Assembly (NCBI GenBank): GCA_025093555.1
Contig: JAIWNF010000001.1
Location: forward strand, 1,364,001 to 1,428,000
Source of the DNA: Circinella umbellata
Taxonomy: Eukaryota; Mucoromycota; Mucoromycetes; Mucorales; Lichtheimiaceae
Direction of reading: 5' to 3'
Length of the DNA: 64,000 nt
Position 1 is the stretch's first letter. Each line of letters starts with the position of its first letter. Of this stretch, positions 50,660-63,689 are shown one piece after another. The notes under the pieces were generated by a model. It worked only from the letters and a program-made list of their open reading frames with translations. It ran no database searches and had not been told where the DNA came from. Both the position numbers and the translations under genes were made by a program.

Positions 50660-53600
50660 TATATAATTTATTATTATTAAAAAAAAGAAAGAGAGAAAAA
50701 GGGAGAAGAGAAATTAAAAGTTTTTTTTTATGGGGGTGCTGACTCTTTTATATTTATAATGTTTTTTTTTTTTGGCCTTCGATTTCCACCCCCCGCAAAC
50801 AATAACCCCAATCTGATTAGATTTTCATTGGATAAAATTGACTTGTAATCATTTATCGGGAAAAGACCGAGTGTCCGCACTCTTCTCAAGCTTTTTTAGT
50901 TCATTGTCATAAATGCAAACCAAAACTTCTTTTATGCTAAACATGACCAACTGACTTTCTCTCTCTTTTAAAAAAAAAAATCAAACCTAAATATTTAAAT
51001 GTTAAGTTTCTTTTAGTTTCTATATATTAATAGAGAATCTTTTTTTTTTCAATTGCTTTTGGGTGCTCTTTGAAAAAGAAGGTGGATCTTTTTTTTTTTG
51101 TTTTGGAAATAAGGTTGTACAAATGGTGTATTGACTCGGTTATATGGGTTGGACGAGAAAGGGGATATTTCATATCAGATTTTTCATTAACAAAACTTTT
51201 GGGCAGGTGACTCTTGGGACTCAGTTTCGGAAATATATTTTTTACTTTTCGGATGCTATAATGATATCATGATTTATGCTTAATTTTTTGAAACTAAAAA
51301 AATAAAAACCAATGTGCCCCCCCTTTTAATTATTAAAATAGAACTGAACAGAAAAATAGAGAAAAGAGAAAACTAAGGGGAAAAGGTTTTCAAATTCAAT
51401 GGTATTATTAAGAAGAGAAAGAGAGATTATATGAAATCCGATATGCCCCGATCAATTCGCCTCTTTTAGAAAAGATAAGAAAGAGATGGATGGGGGTTTA
51501 TAACAACCAACATCTTTGTTAGTCAACTATTTCTTTCTTGAACAATTATCTTCTTTTTTTTTCACCTTTTATAACCTTTATTGAATAACAAATTCGTTCA
51601 TTTAAAAAATTATAATATATACTACTAACCAAGATGCAAATATAAGCGACATTGAACAGATCCTATAATGCATTAATATAAGTCTCAGAACTGACAGAGG
51701 GAAACTTTTAAAGGAATCCCATCAATTGATATCTAAATCCTTAAAGTCACTTGGGTGCACCGAATTGTTTGATCATAGACAAATACCCCATGTGTGTATT
51801 ATCGGTTTTGTATGTACTTTTTTTAAAGAAAACGACTAAAATACATCATGTATTGAGATGTGGGTTGTTGTAAACTTCTTCTAGAAGAGCTAATTTATTA
51901 ACTGGTAAGAGATTGAAGCCGCAAAGTATGGGAGCCATCTACAGCATTAAAAATACACATACTATATAATATGGGATGATCATGCATCATCTGGTGTAAT
52001 GAAAATCCATGACAGGCGTTCGCGGGGTCAAGGTATTCTGTTGATATGGCCAGTGGACTGGTATAAACAATGGCAGAAGCGCTTATGGAGAGTATAGATA
52101 AATCCACGATGAACGTTTGGTACTCAATGATTGCGTATATACATATGAGCACGTTCCAAAAGCATATACTTTTTAGTCCATCAGTGTTACTACCTTATTG
52201 CCATGTTATCCAAATTGAATCCATTCATAGATTAACGGGTCAGTATTATCTGTCGTTCCTACAAATCATTAAAATGAATTATGTGGATAGTGTTAAGTCC
52301 ACTTTGTTTCGTTACACTAACTGCAGCATCATTGACGGTTCTTTTTAAGACACTTTGTGTCGTTTACCAACACTATCAGACTATTTTCGTATTGGGTTTC
52401 TCTAATCCTCGTCAATAGGCTGTCTGTAAGGACAGGGTAGTATATATGTAGCTGTGTAGTGTTATTTGAAAACTATCCAGTGAATGCTCTTTTCCTATTT
52501 GTCTTTAAAATAGCTTACATGGTACAATATATTTTGATTTTAAAAAAAACCTCTTTTTGTTGCATGCTCACAATTGTCTGTTATTATAATAATATGTTTG
52601 TGGATGATGATGATGCCATGCTATTTTAATGTTGTATTTATGGGTAATATGAAAATGGACTTTTAAATGATGTCATGTTATTTAGTACTGTAACGTTTTG
52701 TTATTGTTGATAATATGAATGGTACGTGATGATAATAAATGTGTCTTTTTTTTTAATGAGTGGTCATTTAAATCGATTATTTGCGGCTTCTAGATGCTTC
52801 TACTTGACAAACCTAAATCCAGTTTTTTCTGCCCTTCACTATCTTGTTGACATTGATACTTTTTAAAGTTTTCCCCAAAAGGTATTGCTAGTGATGGATT
52901 GATCAAGGTTATCGATAAAACAAGTCCTATTGCTGATGGGTGTTTTTTTTATTTATCTTGTGGCAAAACTCTATGATTTCATTAGATATTGATGATGATG
53001 GTAACGGTGCCGCCACACAGAGAGATCCTTGTACAATCTAGATTGATAAACCGATCCGTTTTCCGTACGGTTTGGATCGGATTTTGACTGTGAGTGTCAA
53101 CGGATTCGAATTCGGATCGTTATTTTACAATCCAGATTGTAAAACGGTTTGAGAACTACATATCTAATTAGGGTTTCATGAGTCAAAGTTTGAACAGCGT
53201 TGTCAATAAAACAAGAAATGAGGTATATTGAAAAATAAAAAGAAGGAATAACTCTATTTTTAAGTTTTTGCATATTAGTGCACACTCCAATAGAGCAGTT
53301 GAAAAAGGGGGAAACAAGTAATGGCTTTCAAGAAAAAATGCTTGGATAATTTCAGATATTTTGAAAACCATCCCATTGTAGTTGTCTGGTTTGGAACCAC
53401 GCTTGGCATGTGCTCCAGTATCATTATACAATATCCGCGTACATGTAATAGACCACCGTAAAAATAGCTAAATATTCGACGATAAATAAAAGAGAAAGTA
53501 ATTGATTACCTTAACTAATACAGTAGTGATTAAAAAGATACTGATATTACTTGTTTAAACAGTAACATGTAGTGGTTGGTGATCAACTGAGTCTAAGTAT

Positions 53601-54423
53601 CTTGTCATAGCTGGGAATGGATGTAGCAATAGATATGGACTATTTTCTTAAATATTGGATAGGTGGAGGGCCAGGATTAATATTTTGAGCATGTACTCGT
53701 CTGGAATAACGAGTGAATGTTATCTTGGAGTTGAAGAATGTAATATTTGTACACACACATACATGAATGGGTAACAAATAACTTTCATTTGAAATGTAAA
53801 TGATTTATGGATCCCGTTGATGTTTTGGATATTAAAAGTAGTTTTGACTGTAACCACAGAAGCATAAATTTCGATCGTGTTATTTTTGGATAAGGAGTAA
53901 GGATAAAGCAGACACTAATAATTATTACAGGATCTCCCTCTCTCTTTTATTTTAGCTTCAAAAGAATATGGATCTGGAGAATAATAAATAGATTTTTGTG
54001 GTGTGATGGATATTTAAAACCATCTCATACCTATTATATCTATAATTTCAAGAAAATGGAATTAAAAAAGAGATACAGCATACGTAATGTCAAGCTGCAA
54101 GTGATCCAGAATAAAAATATTCTAGTTTCCTTTTTTACAACCGCATTAAAGCTATTACATATTATTATTAGTGCAGATCATTGAAAAGCATATGCTTTTT
54201 ATGTTTGGATGGATAAATAGATAACTGGATGGATGCATCCAGATACTATTATTATCTAATTTTTTCATTATGGACCAAATATATATTCATGGTTAATGTA
54301 TGTAATAAGTAAAAGAAAAGCTATATTCTTAAGAAGCATGTGTTGACCATACAATTAAAATATTCATGGAAACCATGTTTTACACTTTTGACAAAAAAAG
54401 AGTTCAAACCGTAAAAGAGAAAT
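50660..54423. other. Gene-poor stretch between ISU1 and the right arm
   Basis: About 3.8 kb. The first 1 kb is homopolymer-rich promoter-like DNA. 51690-52450 is less AT-rich and has interrupted open frames on both strands (51898-52152 minus, 52070-52348 plus). 53183-53431 (minus) encodes a fragment including HAKRGSKPDNYNGM. These look like decayed coding or mobile-element remnants, but I cannot name the source. A cluster of short palindromes lies at 53034-53144. Confidence 0.5.
53034..53144. repeat. Cluster of short palindromes
   Basis: In 110 bases: the perfect palindrome CAATCTAGATTG (53034-53045); CCGATCC ... GGATCGG (53051-53057, 53074-53080) around CCGTACGG (53063-53070); and TTTTACAATC-CA-GATTGTAAAA (53123-53144). 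The words ACAATC, GATTGTA and GGATCG recur in both orientations. Confidence 0.75.
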
Positions 54424-54628
54424 ACACTCAATGGTTTTGTATAGTAATACTAATAAACTGCTTCTTGATTGTCCTAAATGTTATAGTGTTGTAATGGCCA
54501 TTGTCAAAGTATTACCCCCCCCCATTGTCATGACAATCAATAATATTTTATTAGTTAGGTTGCCAACAAGGAGTGTGTAAAAAAGAATAGGCACACAGGG
54601 TCCAGAACGGGATCTATGGTAGGGCCAC

Positions 54629-55883
54629 GTGGGTAGGGCTGGAAACAAAATACAGGACTCAAAAAATTATGCCAGAGGTTGTTCTGTGAGAACACGTCTT
54701 TTTTTTCTTTTCTTTTCTTTTTTCTTCACAAATTTTTTTCTTTGGTATATAGCCAGGTCGTTGCTTTTCCAACACTGCTGCTATTATTGCTTTGGCAACC
54801 CACTCATCACGTTGTTTGCATGTGCATGTTGCTTTGCTTTAGTGTTGGCATCTTCAGTGTTGCCTGTAACTTTAGCAATCTCTGCTCAATTGCCAAAAAA
54901 AATCTCGTGTTTATATGCGTCCGCAGCACCATTGTCAAGAACTTGATAAAAGTCTTGGCATTTGGGGAATGTTCTTTGAAAAACATTCGTCGTTGTTGCA
55001 AAGAGAAAAGGTCTTCTTTGGTTTTATCCTGTGTCAACTAAACGTGAGTTGTTGCCTATAACCTTCTTTTTTGTTGGTTGAGCAACTACTCTCTGTTTGT
55101 GTTTGGTCTTTTTTGCCACACTGTCGTCAACGTTTCCTGCGCATTCGTACCTGACCGGTTGAAACATTAAGGAATTTACATGTTCAAAAGTTGAGGAGCT
55201 CTACTTCCAAGTGGACCTGCAGTTGGTGATTCAACTGTTGGGCAATGCTCTTTTTCTCAAATGGAGGCAGGCAAGGATCCTTCTGCTCATTGTGTACAAT
55301 GGGTTAATGGAGTAGGCTTACGCGGCATTGCACGTTGTTGCATTCGACGCGAAATGGGCTGTCTCTCTTTCTGGTTCCCAGCAACTTTTTTGCTATCGTT
55401 ACCTTTAGCTGTATGACGTTACTAGTGGACCACCAGTTACGAATGGTGATTCCGCAGCAAATCAATATCATACGCAAGTCGCGTCCCACTGTGTCTTTTA
55501 GAGCCTTTGGCTTGGTTCCAGTACTGGGAAAACAAGGTGGGTAAGTAAAAAACTAATAAGAAACATAGATGCTAACATGTTTTTACACGAAAATAACATA
55601 ATGAAATCTGTTTCTAATTACATATACATTTTTCACAGATACAATTTTACCATTCACAGAAGAAAAATACCACCCTGAGATAAGTGGTAAGTATAAAACT
55701 TCAATACAATAAGAAAATGAAATGTATCTCTCTAATTAATAATGTTTTCTCTTACATTTTATCTTTATAGGTATTGATTATGAACGCCGTGATGCGGTGA
55801 ATTTCCCTTGCTTCCATCAAGGACTTGTGTACCTTGCTCGTCTTCCTTTGGACAACTCTTTTTTTGAGACTGTCATTCCTTGA
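54629..55883 (+). pseudogene. Broken copy of the unknown membrane protein gene, right arm
   Basis: Mirror copy of the gene at 11478-12581. Three lesions against the left copy: about 20 extra bases after the QLP codons near 54895-54915 shift the frame; the codon for Gln in GLMEQAY is TAG near 55314; and a 10-base insertion near 55361-55370 (GTCTCTCTTT) shifts the frame again. The last two exons (near 55640-55686 and 55771-55883) and their splice sites are still nearly identical to the left copy. Confidence 0.7.
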
Positions 55884-56569
55884 CAACTGCCTGTACGTGT
55901 CCTACTCACTTGCCGAATTTTATGATCATATTATTGATCTTTTATTATTTGGCAATGGAGCTCTGTGTGACTCCTCTTTGTTGGTAAACAAGAACCATAT
56001 TATCATTTTTTCACTACTATAATTCCAAGATACAATTATGAACATTTTGAGCCTATTGGCGGTATACAAAAACATGGGTCTCCAATAATAAATATTTCAG
56101 TGATGGTCGTCATTGTGAATATATCAAGTTGAATGGCCTTGTTCTTTTTACTACATTCCATGCCGTCTTGAATTATACATCGTAATGAAAAACATTGTGT
56201 TACCAGGTAAAGTATTATACATTATCGTAGTAACACCATTGTCACTTGAACAAGATAACTAATGATTGTTATTTTATTTTATTAATTCTAGAGAGGATCC
56301 AATTATATTTAAAGTGACATACAATAAAATAAGAAGAGGAACCTACTTTACATGGATCGTCTCTGGTACTCAATATTGAACAAAAAGAAAAAAAAATTGA
56401 GCATAAAAACAAACAATCAGGTAATTTTTTCTTCAAGTGCTACAATAATAGAATCTATTACATGATCGATAAAAAGAAAACTCAACGATATTTTATATTT
56501 ACTGTTCATTTTAGAATAATAAGAACAAAAATATAAAGAAAATTAAAGAAAAAATAATCCAAAGAAAAT
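55884..56569. other. Arm sequence without a supported gene
   Basis: Mirror of 10801-11477, closely matching. The open frame 55825-56022 is an overlapping shadow. Nothing else seen. Confidence 0.5.
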
Positions 56570-58765
56570 GGCCATACTGCCAAGCACAAGAGAGGAGCTC
56601 TAGTTAATGGTTTCTCCCAATAGAAAGGTAGGTATATCGGAAGAGAGGAGCATCAATGGCTATGGTGAACAGAGGCCATAGACAGCAGGAGATCAGGCGT
56701 ACAAGGATACCACATTGGCCCAGGATAGTCACCGATTGTTCGGAATAAGAGGTTGTGGTGGGGTGAAAAGAACGGCCTTTTTGTATCCACTGCTCTTCCT
56801 GTTGTACACTTGGTGGGTAAGATAGGTATGATATGGGACATGGGACATCTCTTGCAACGACCGGCTGCTAAATAACAACAAGATTCATATGATTTCATAT
56901 AATTTTACTGTAAGTCAATCTTTTTAGTTTATATTATGTATATTCAAATTCTTATGGTAAATACAACTTACTAACAATAAAATTCCTGTCGAACACTTTT
57001 AATGGTTTCTTTTTATATCAATTTTCATTCTTGGTTCTTTACGCAGATGAAAATTGTTATAAAGAGAAATCTATTAGCTTTTTTTAACAAGACTGGAACA
57101 TGTTTTCATCAAGTTGTTGTTGTTATTTACTTCGGCCATTATAGTTTGCAAGTCGCAAAGATTTCTCGGGTTTTCCGTATCATTACCTATCCCCTGTCAA
57201 GAGTACAATAGGATTGTAGCAGTTGGATACAAAAAGGCCGTTTTTTTCACCCTACCACAACCTCTTATTTCGGACAATCGGTGACTATCCTGGGCCAATG
57301 TGGTATACCTGTACGCCTGATCTCCTGCTGTCTATGGCCTCTGTTCACCATAACCATTGGTGCTCCTCTCTTCCGATATACCTGCCTTCTCAGCTGGGGC
57401 TTCTCCCTTGTGTCTTTATTTTTTGTGATGGTGATTGCCACCGAGCATTCAATATTGAACAAAATGAAAAAAAAATGAGCATAATAACAAGTAAGTAAAA
57501 TTATATTCAAGTGATACCATAATAGAGTCTAAAATGTAAAAAGACAACTTACGGTAACACTCTTTTATATTTATTCATTGTAGAAATAACAATAACAAAA
57601 ATTATAGCCAAACCAAAACCATGAAAAAGAAAAAGCAACTCAAATGTTCATAATAACAAGCAAGCAAGCAGGCAGGATTTGATTTCGATCCATTAAAAAA
57701 ACATTTTATCCTGTAAGTTTATTACTTTTATGATCATTTATATTATATGATGAATGTAAAACAGATTCTAATAATATTATTTATATACATCTTTACGATA
57801 TAATAATACGCAGGCCTATGCGCCAGAAGTTCACTTCCGGTCTTCCTCTGCCTTCTTTGGCGGAGGTTGGGGCTTGTGGTAAATCCACAAGGGAGGAGCT
57901 CTAGTTGACGGTTTTTTCCAACAGAAAGGTAAGGGTATCAGAATGATGAACATCTTTGGTTGTGGTGTTCATGCTGTAGCCAGTGGGAGTGATGGTGTAT
58001 AGGTATGCCACGGTCCAGGCTCTGGTCATCGATTGTTCGGGGTAAGAGGTTGTGGTGGGGTGAAAAGAACGGCCTTTTTGTATCCACTGCTCTTCCTGTT
58101 GTACACTTGGTGGGTAAGATAGGTATGATATGAAACATGGGACATCTCTTGCAACGACCGGCTGCTAAATAACAACAAGATTCGTATGATTTCATATAAT
58201 TTTACTGTAAGTCAATCTTTTTAGTTTATATCATACCTAAATTAATATGATAAATGCGTGTTACTAACAATAAAACTTTTATTGACCATTTCTACTGGTT
58301 TCTTTTTATAACATTTTTCATTTGCTTCAAGAACCAAGAATGAAAATTGTTATAAAGAGAAATCTCTTAGATTTTTTAACAATACTGGAACATGTTTCCA
58401 TGAAGTTGTTGTTGTTGTTTACAGTTTGCAAGTCGCAAAGATTTCTCAGGGTTTCCGTATCATTACCTATCCCCTGTCAAAAGTACAATAGGATTGTAGC
58501 GGTTGGATTCAAAAGGGTTCGTTCCGAGTAGTTCTACCCTCCTTTTATTCTGGACAGTCGGTGACTATCCTGGGCCAATGTGGTATACCTGTACGCCTGA
58601 TCTCCTGCTGTCTATGGCCTCTGTTCACCATAACCATTGATGTTCCGCTCTTCTGATATACCTGCCTTTCTGCTGCATGAAAAAACCCTCTCGGCTGGGG
58701 CTTCTCCTTGTACTTTCTTTTTCTGTGGCGGTGGCTCTCATTGAGTGTTCAATATTGAAAAAACA
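56570..58765 (+). repeat. Two tandem short-repeat units in the right arm
   Basis: Four related blocks lie in order: A (about 56570-56935), B (57000-57480), C (57830-58230) and D (58300-58765). A and C are alike in orientation; B and D are alike and inverted relative to them. Thus A-B and C-D are two tandem units of about 1.27 kb. The left arm has a single unit that joins an A-like outer part to a C/D-like inner part. B keeps the longest open frame (57281-57478, with VRLISCCLWPLFTI and a second hydrophobic stretch). C is diverged over its first half from A. The blocks are less AT-rich than their surroundings. Confidence 0.7.
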
Positions 58766-60659
58766 GAAGAAGAAAAAAGGCAAAGCAAATTATAATAGCA
58801 TCAAGCAAACAAGTGTGACTTTATTCAAATGAATTAAAAAAAACAACATTTGATCCCGTAAGTATATTACTTTGATGACTATCTATTATATAATGATAAA
58901 TCTAAAACAACATCTAATTATATCATTAATATATATTTACATTATATAGATATGGAGAAAATGAAAAAAAATACACATACGTACCTACGTATGCAAAAAC
59001 AAACAAACAAACAAAACATATATAAAAACCATAATATGATGGTCTTTTCCTAATGATTTGCAGGAGCTGGGAATCATTAGGAAAACACCAAAACAATATA
59101 CATACATAAACAAACAAACAAAAGACAAGTCGCTGCACGTAAAAAAAATCAAGCAGGGTAAGAGCCTCATCTCCAGTATAAAAAGAAGAATGATTAGAAT
59201 AATGATTATGCAGTAACTTATTAACAATTGTACTATTTTATTTTATTATTATAGGAATAACATTCCATTTAAAGTATCCACTTTTCTTTGCTTGATGCTA
59301 TGTTTTTATTTACTATAAATAATTCAATAAATAAACACTGCCTTTCTTTGTATGCCTTCATTAATATACTTGTAATATTTTTACTACTGTTGTTAGCCAA
59401 GTATTATTATTGACTTGTAGAATTTGGATAATAATAATGCAAATATGGTTTATTGGTACCAGATGCTTGCTCATTAAGTATAGATAAACCTACCCTTACG
59501 ATAATAACACCTCTTGAGTCATAAAAATATCTATTACACGGTGTTGTGACACATGGTTACATGAGTGCACCGCTTGAAATAATTCTGTACGTTATTGTTT
59601 TTTCTTGCTTTCTAAAAAATACGAGCCTTTTGCAAAAATAATTGAGAAATAATAACACGGTTACCAACAGATAATATTATAGTTTTAATCATACTCATAC
59701 GTATCTATTAAAAACACAAAGTAAAAAATATCGTTCAAAATATGAATTGTTTTTGGCAAACAAAAACTTCATCAGTGAATGAATCTACTCAAAGGGCCTA
59801 GATTAATACGTGGATAAGAACGATTGTTATTGCGGATAGGAATGAAGTACGTAAGTAGTGAATATCGTAATCATATTCATTATTTGAACTGCTTTACCTG
59901 CTGATACAACCATTGTTAGACGCCCCTTCCCTTACCAACTCTCATCTGTTATATGGAATAAAAAATACACTCATAAGACGTAATACTTTTATATACTTTA
60001 TTGCGATGTATAGAAGTTGAGATAAACGTGTGAATGTTCGTAATTATAAATAAAACAGCCATAATTACGGTCTTCTTAATGAATAAGCGACTAACTAGGG
60101 CAACAACTTCCCTTTACTACGGGTACACAGTATATTATAAAGATCGCAATTTAGTTGTCTACTTGACAGTACTTATGGAGTACTTTTTGTTTGAATATTA
60201 CATGGGGGAGGAGCAATTGATATTAGTTTATGCACTCTTTTGAAAATGTGGGTGGATATTATCATCCAGTTAAATGTGATACTTGTACATACGCCCACAA
60301 AAGCCTGGGCAGAAGCATATGTTTTTTGTTGAAAGATATTACGAGTAAAATGTGGTACACAACCAATAGCACTTATAGTGATAACAACTGATTGAAGTCT
60401 GTATAAATATAATTAAATAAAGGACGTGTCTTTAAATTACAAAAATGTACAAAAAAAGTTGGAGTGGATGGGATAAAAACGAGCAGAAATGTATAAGCAC
60501 AGGGTGAAGCCGAATTGTAATATGACTGTCAAATAAAAAAGAGAGATTATTCAGATTATTACATATCAGCCATTTTTTCTCTTGTTTAACAAATATATGA
60601 TGCATAATTCAAATAAAAAATAAAATGGTTACGTCAAATAGGATCCGTGTGTATATTAG
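58766..60659. other. Arm sequence without a supported gene
   Basis: Mirror of 8000-9914. The frame corresponding to 9032-9259 has a TAA in this copy (GCACTCATGTAACC near 59560), and the frame at 60034-60243 differs by many replacements from its mirror, so neither is called. Contains the second hairpin. Confidence 0.5.
59045..59085. repeat. Perfect 14-bp hairpin, right arm
   Basis: Mirror of the hairpin at 9581-9621. Both 14-base arms are unchanged and the loop is the exact complement (TGCAGGAGCTGGG). Confidence 0.85.
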
Positions 60660-63600
60660 CTACCCACCGCCACCGCCACCTCCTCCACATCCGCCACCTC
60701 CTCCACCACCACATCCTCCACCTCCACCTCCGCAACCTCCGCCAGAAGAACCACAATTAGCATTGGTAATAGCAATTCCAATAATTTCTCCAAGACCATC
60801 TCCAAGACCAGATAAATCAAGTTGTTTTTCTTTTTTCGTTACTGGCGTACGTCGGTTCCATTTTGTAGATAAATGAGATCCGGTTGATAATGAAGATAGG
60901 ACGGTCCATTGAGATCGTGAATCTGTAGTTGGTTTTTGTGAACGTACTATTGTAATAATAATAATAATAATACAGTATATCGAATTTGATTTGATTAAGT
61001 AAAATGTCAAATAGCCTAGAATTTGTTAATATACTCATTATTACATACCAATATTGCTAAAGTAATTAATGTACAATGTTGTTTGTCAGTTTTAAGAAAA
61101 ATAGTATTATAATATGGTTAATATATATAATCATACATATTAGGTATGTGTATATACTTACTCTAGCTGGCTTTCCGGTCCGCTACTTTTAATGAATCCT
61201 GTTGAATTTTATAATTTTTATATTATTTTTTCCATCAATTACGATTTTTATTAATGGGATATAAAAGTTAATGTTTTGCTTATTACCTGTTGCACAGTTG
61301 ACAGTTCTATAAATAAACATTAATACGTATTGTAATTATAGTTAGAGTCATGTTTGATTACAACACTAATAAACTAATAAATGTGAATAATTCTATATTT
61401 ATATTTACCCGACATAACCGTATCCAGTTTTATTTAAATCTTCATGCAACTGAACTTGTAAAGACTCCTACTTATTTTATTATATCCATGAGTTTAACAA
61501 AACTTTCCCCTCTTATTATTATTATATACATACCGAAATGGTTCCGCTTTTTTTAAAATTAAAGATATACATCACCTTTCCTATAGAAAAAAAAAAGACG
61601 AAAGAAAAATCGTAAAATGAGTACAAAACAAATAATTTTTCTTTGTTTCTAGTCAAAAAGAAATAATAAATATTTACTTCGATCATGATGACTCTCTTCT
61701 TTTTGTTGATTAATATAACTTTAATAAATTAATTACTAGATTAGATAGGTGTATATATCACATATTAAACGCTTTTGAAGCTTGCTTTTTTTTTTGTTAC
61801 CTTGTCATAGCAGATTTGTCACTCGGATCTGGTAGTGATCCTGGAGTATAGTCATATGGCTGAGCGCTCGGGTTAAACGCTTTAAGCATCTTACCAAAAA
61901 CAGATGATTCTTCTTTGTCGCCTTTACCATGACTCGTTATCAGATTATGACCATTTATTTTGCGCCATGCTTTATCCGTACTTTTTACAAATTCTGAAAG
62001 TCGTTCAGGAACAATATTATCATCATGGTTTACATATTGTCTTGTATACTTGAAAGTAAAAATTCGATACTTATATGGATGTAACATATGGGTGTGCCAT
62101 GCTAAATCAATTTCCAAAGTTGGTACCATGACTTGGGAAGGATAGATCCTGATCATTCTCATAAATTTCTGATATTGTCGAATACCACGAGCTATACCAA
62201 AGGGGGGTTGCCAATCAATCTTGGATACAGCTTTTGTATTAAAATCTTGTTGCCTCCCAACGGCCTGAATTAAATCTAATGAAAATGGACTTGGGTTGTT
62301 TTGATAACAGCTACGCAAGGCATCCACTAATAAAGGAGCTGCATGACGATGCCAATTTTGGGTTTCAGTACCATGTGTCTTAATACTGACCATCTTTAAT
62401 ATAAAAGCAATGATATCATCCATGGGCCGAGTAGGAAGTAAAAGACGACGTTCTGGCAAAAGTACTTTTTCTGCAAGCTGCATCACGTGAGCCATAGTAC
62501 GCTGAATTTGAAAGTTCCCAGGTGTTCGAATATTGCCATTTTTCTCTAAAAGTGTTCCACTATTATTTCGTGTATTTGATTATTAGAGAAAAGTATATTT
62601 ATATGGATTGTATTAATATTATTAATATTACTTACGCAATTAAAAATGAACGCGTCTCTATATCTTCATTTAATCGAGCTATTGATGCTGTACCAACAGT
62701 TGTAGATTGATGACAAATATGGCACTCAATACCCACCTTGGGATTATGTCTCCAGTCAGCATATTCGATCCTATTTTATTATGTTGATAAATGGTACAGA
62801 AATATAAGAAATACTTAAAATACATATGCACACATTTTTAGATTTATAGATAATATAATTTGTCATAAATAAATTTTGAATTATCACACCCACATACCAA
62901 CTACATTCCATAGATGTTGAGCAAAAACTACATTCCACTGTAGTTGTTCCAACTACCACAGTACCTGGTGTTAATATGTATGGTTCATCAATTCCATAAT
63001 AAAGCTCCCAAGTGGTTGTAGATGATGAATCAAGAAAACTGGTTGCATTTTGATACTATATTAATTTACAATTACGTAATTGATTATCTAACTTTTTCTT
63101 TGCAATGATTTTGTATAAGTGTGTATGAATCAAATGATAATGAAGAAGATCATAATAAATGGATACTTTACTAATCGCTTTAATGGTAAATTTATTTTAT
63201 ATACATCAGCTTGATCTAATCGAATAGAATCTTCAAAATAACGAAATGGACTTAACATATGTGCATGCCACATATAAGCAATATCTAAAAAACAGCATTA
63301 AATTGAGGTTATTTTTTATTTTTTTGCTATAAAAATTAATGCAAATAACTAATTACTATACCAAGCGGAGGCACAAAAAGTTTATAAACAGATCTTGAAA
63401 AGGAAGATTGAACAATTTCTCTCCATTGAATATAGCGACGTTCTGCTCGAGCCAATAATATTTTCAAATGAAAATCATCAAATTTTGTCTTATAAATGGC
63501 AAAATGTTCCATTAAAGATAAATAATAATGACAATTTTCAACAGTAACAACCTCATTTAGTTTTGGAAATTCATTTGGAATTTTTTCACGAGGAGGTAAC

Positions 63601-63689
63601 GAAGCATATTTGACACTTTGTTGTTGTTGATTAGAATGATACTCTTCTGGTGGAGGTGGCGGTGGTGGGTATTGTTGAGTTTTTTTCAT
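60660..63689 (-). CDS. Glycine-rich domain-containing (DUF1399/GRDP-type) protein, right copy
   Basis: Mirror copy of the gene at 4941-7999. The splice sites I checked are kept, including those around the 8-base exon (near 61050), and no frame break was seen, so this copy also looks functional. Against the left copy the first exon has about 5 replacements in 110 residues. The long exon (232 residues compared, 62495-61797) has about 35, many of them near its end (KMLKAFNPSAQPYDY in place of KIRKALNISVSPYDY). The AHM and HTHMLHP signatures and both CxxC pairs are intact. The glycine/cysteine tail is shorter and lacks the final SSSG. The two proteins may be diverging in function. Confidence 0.82.
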
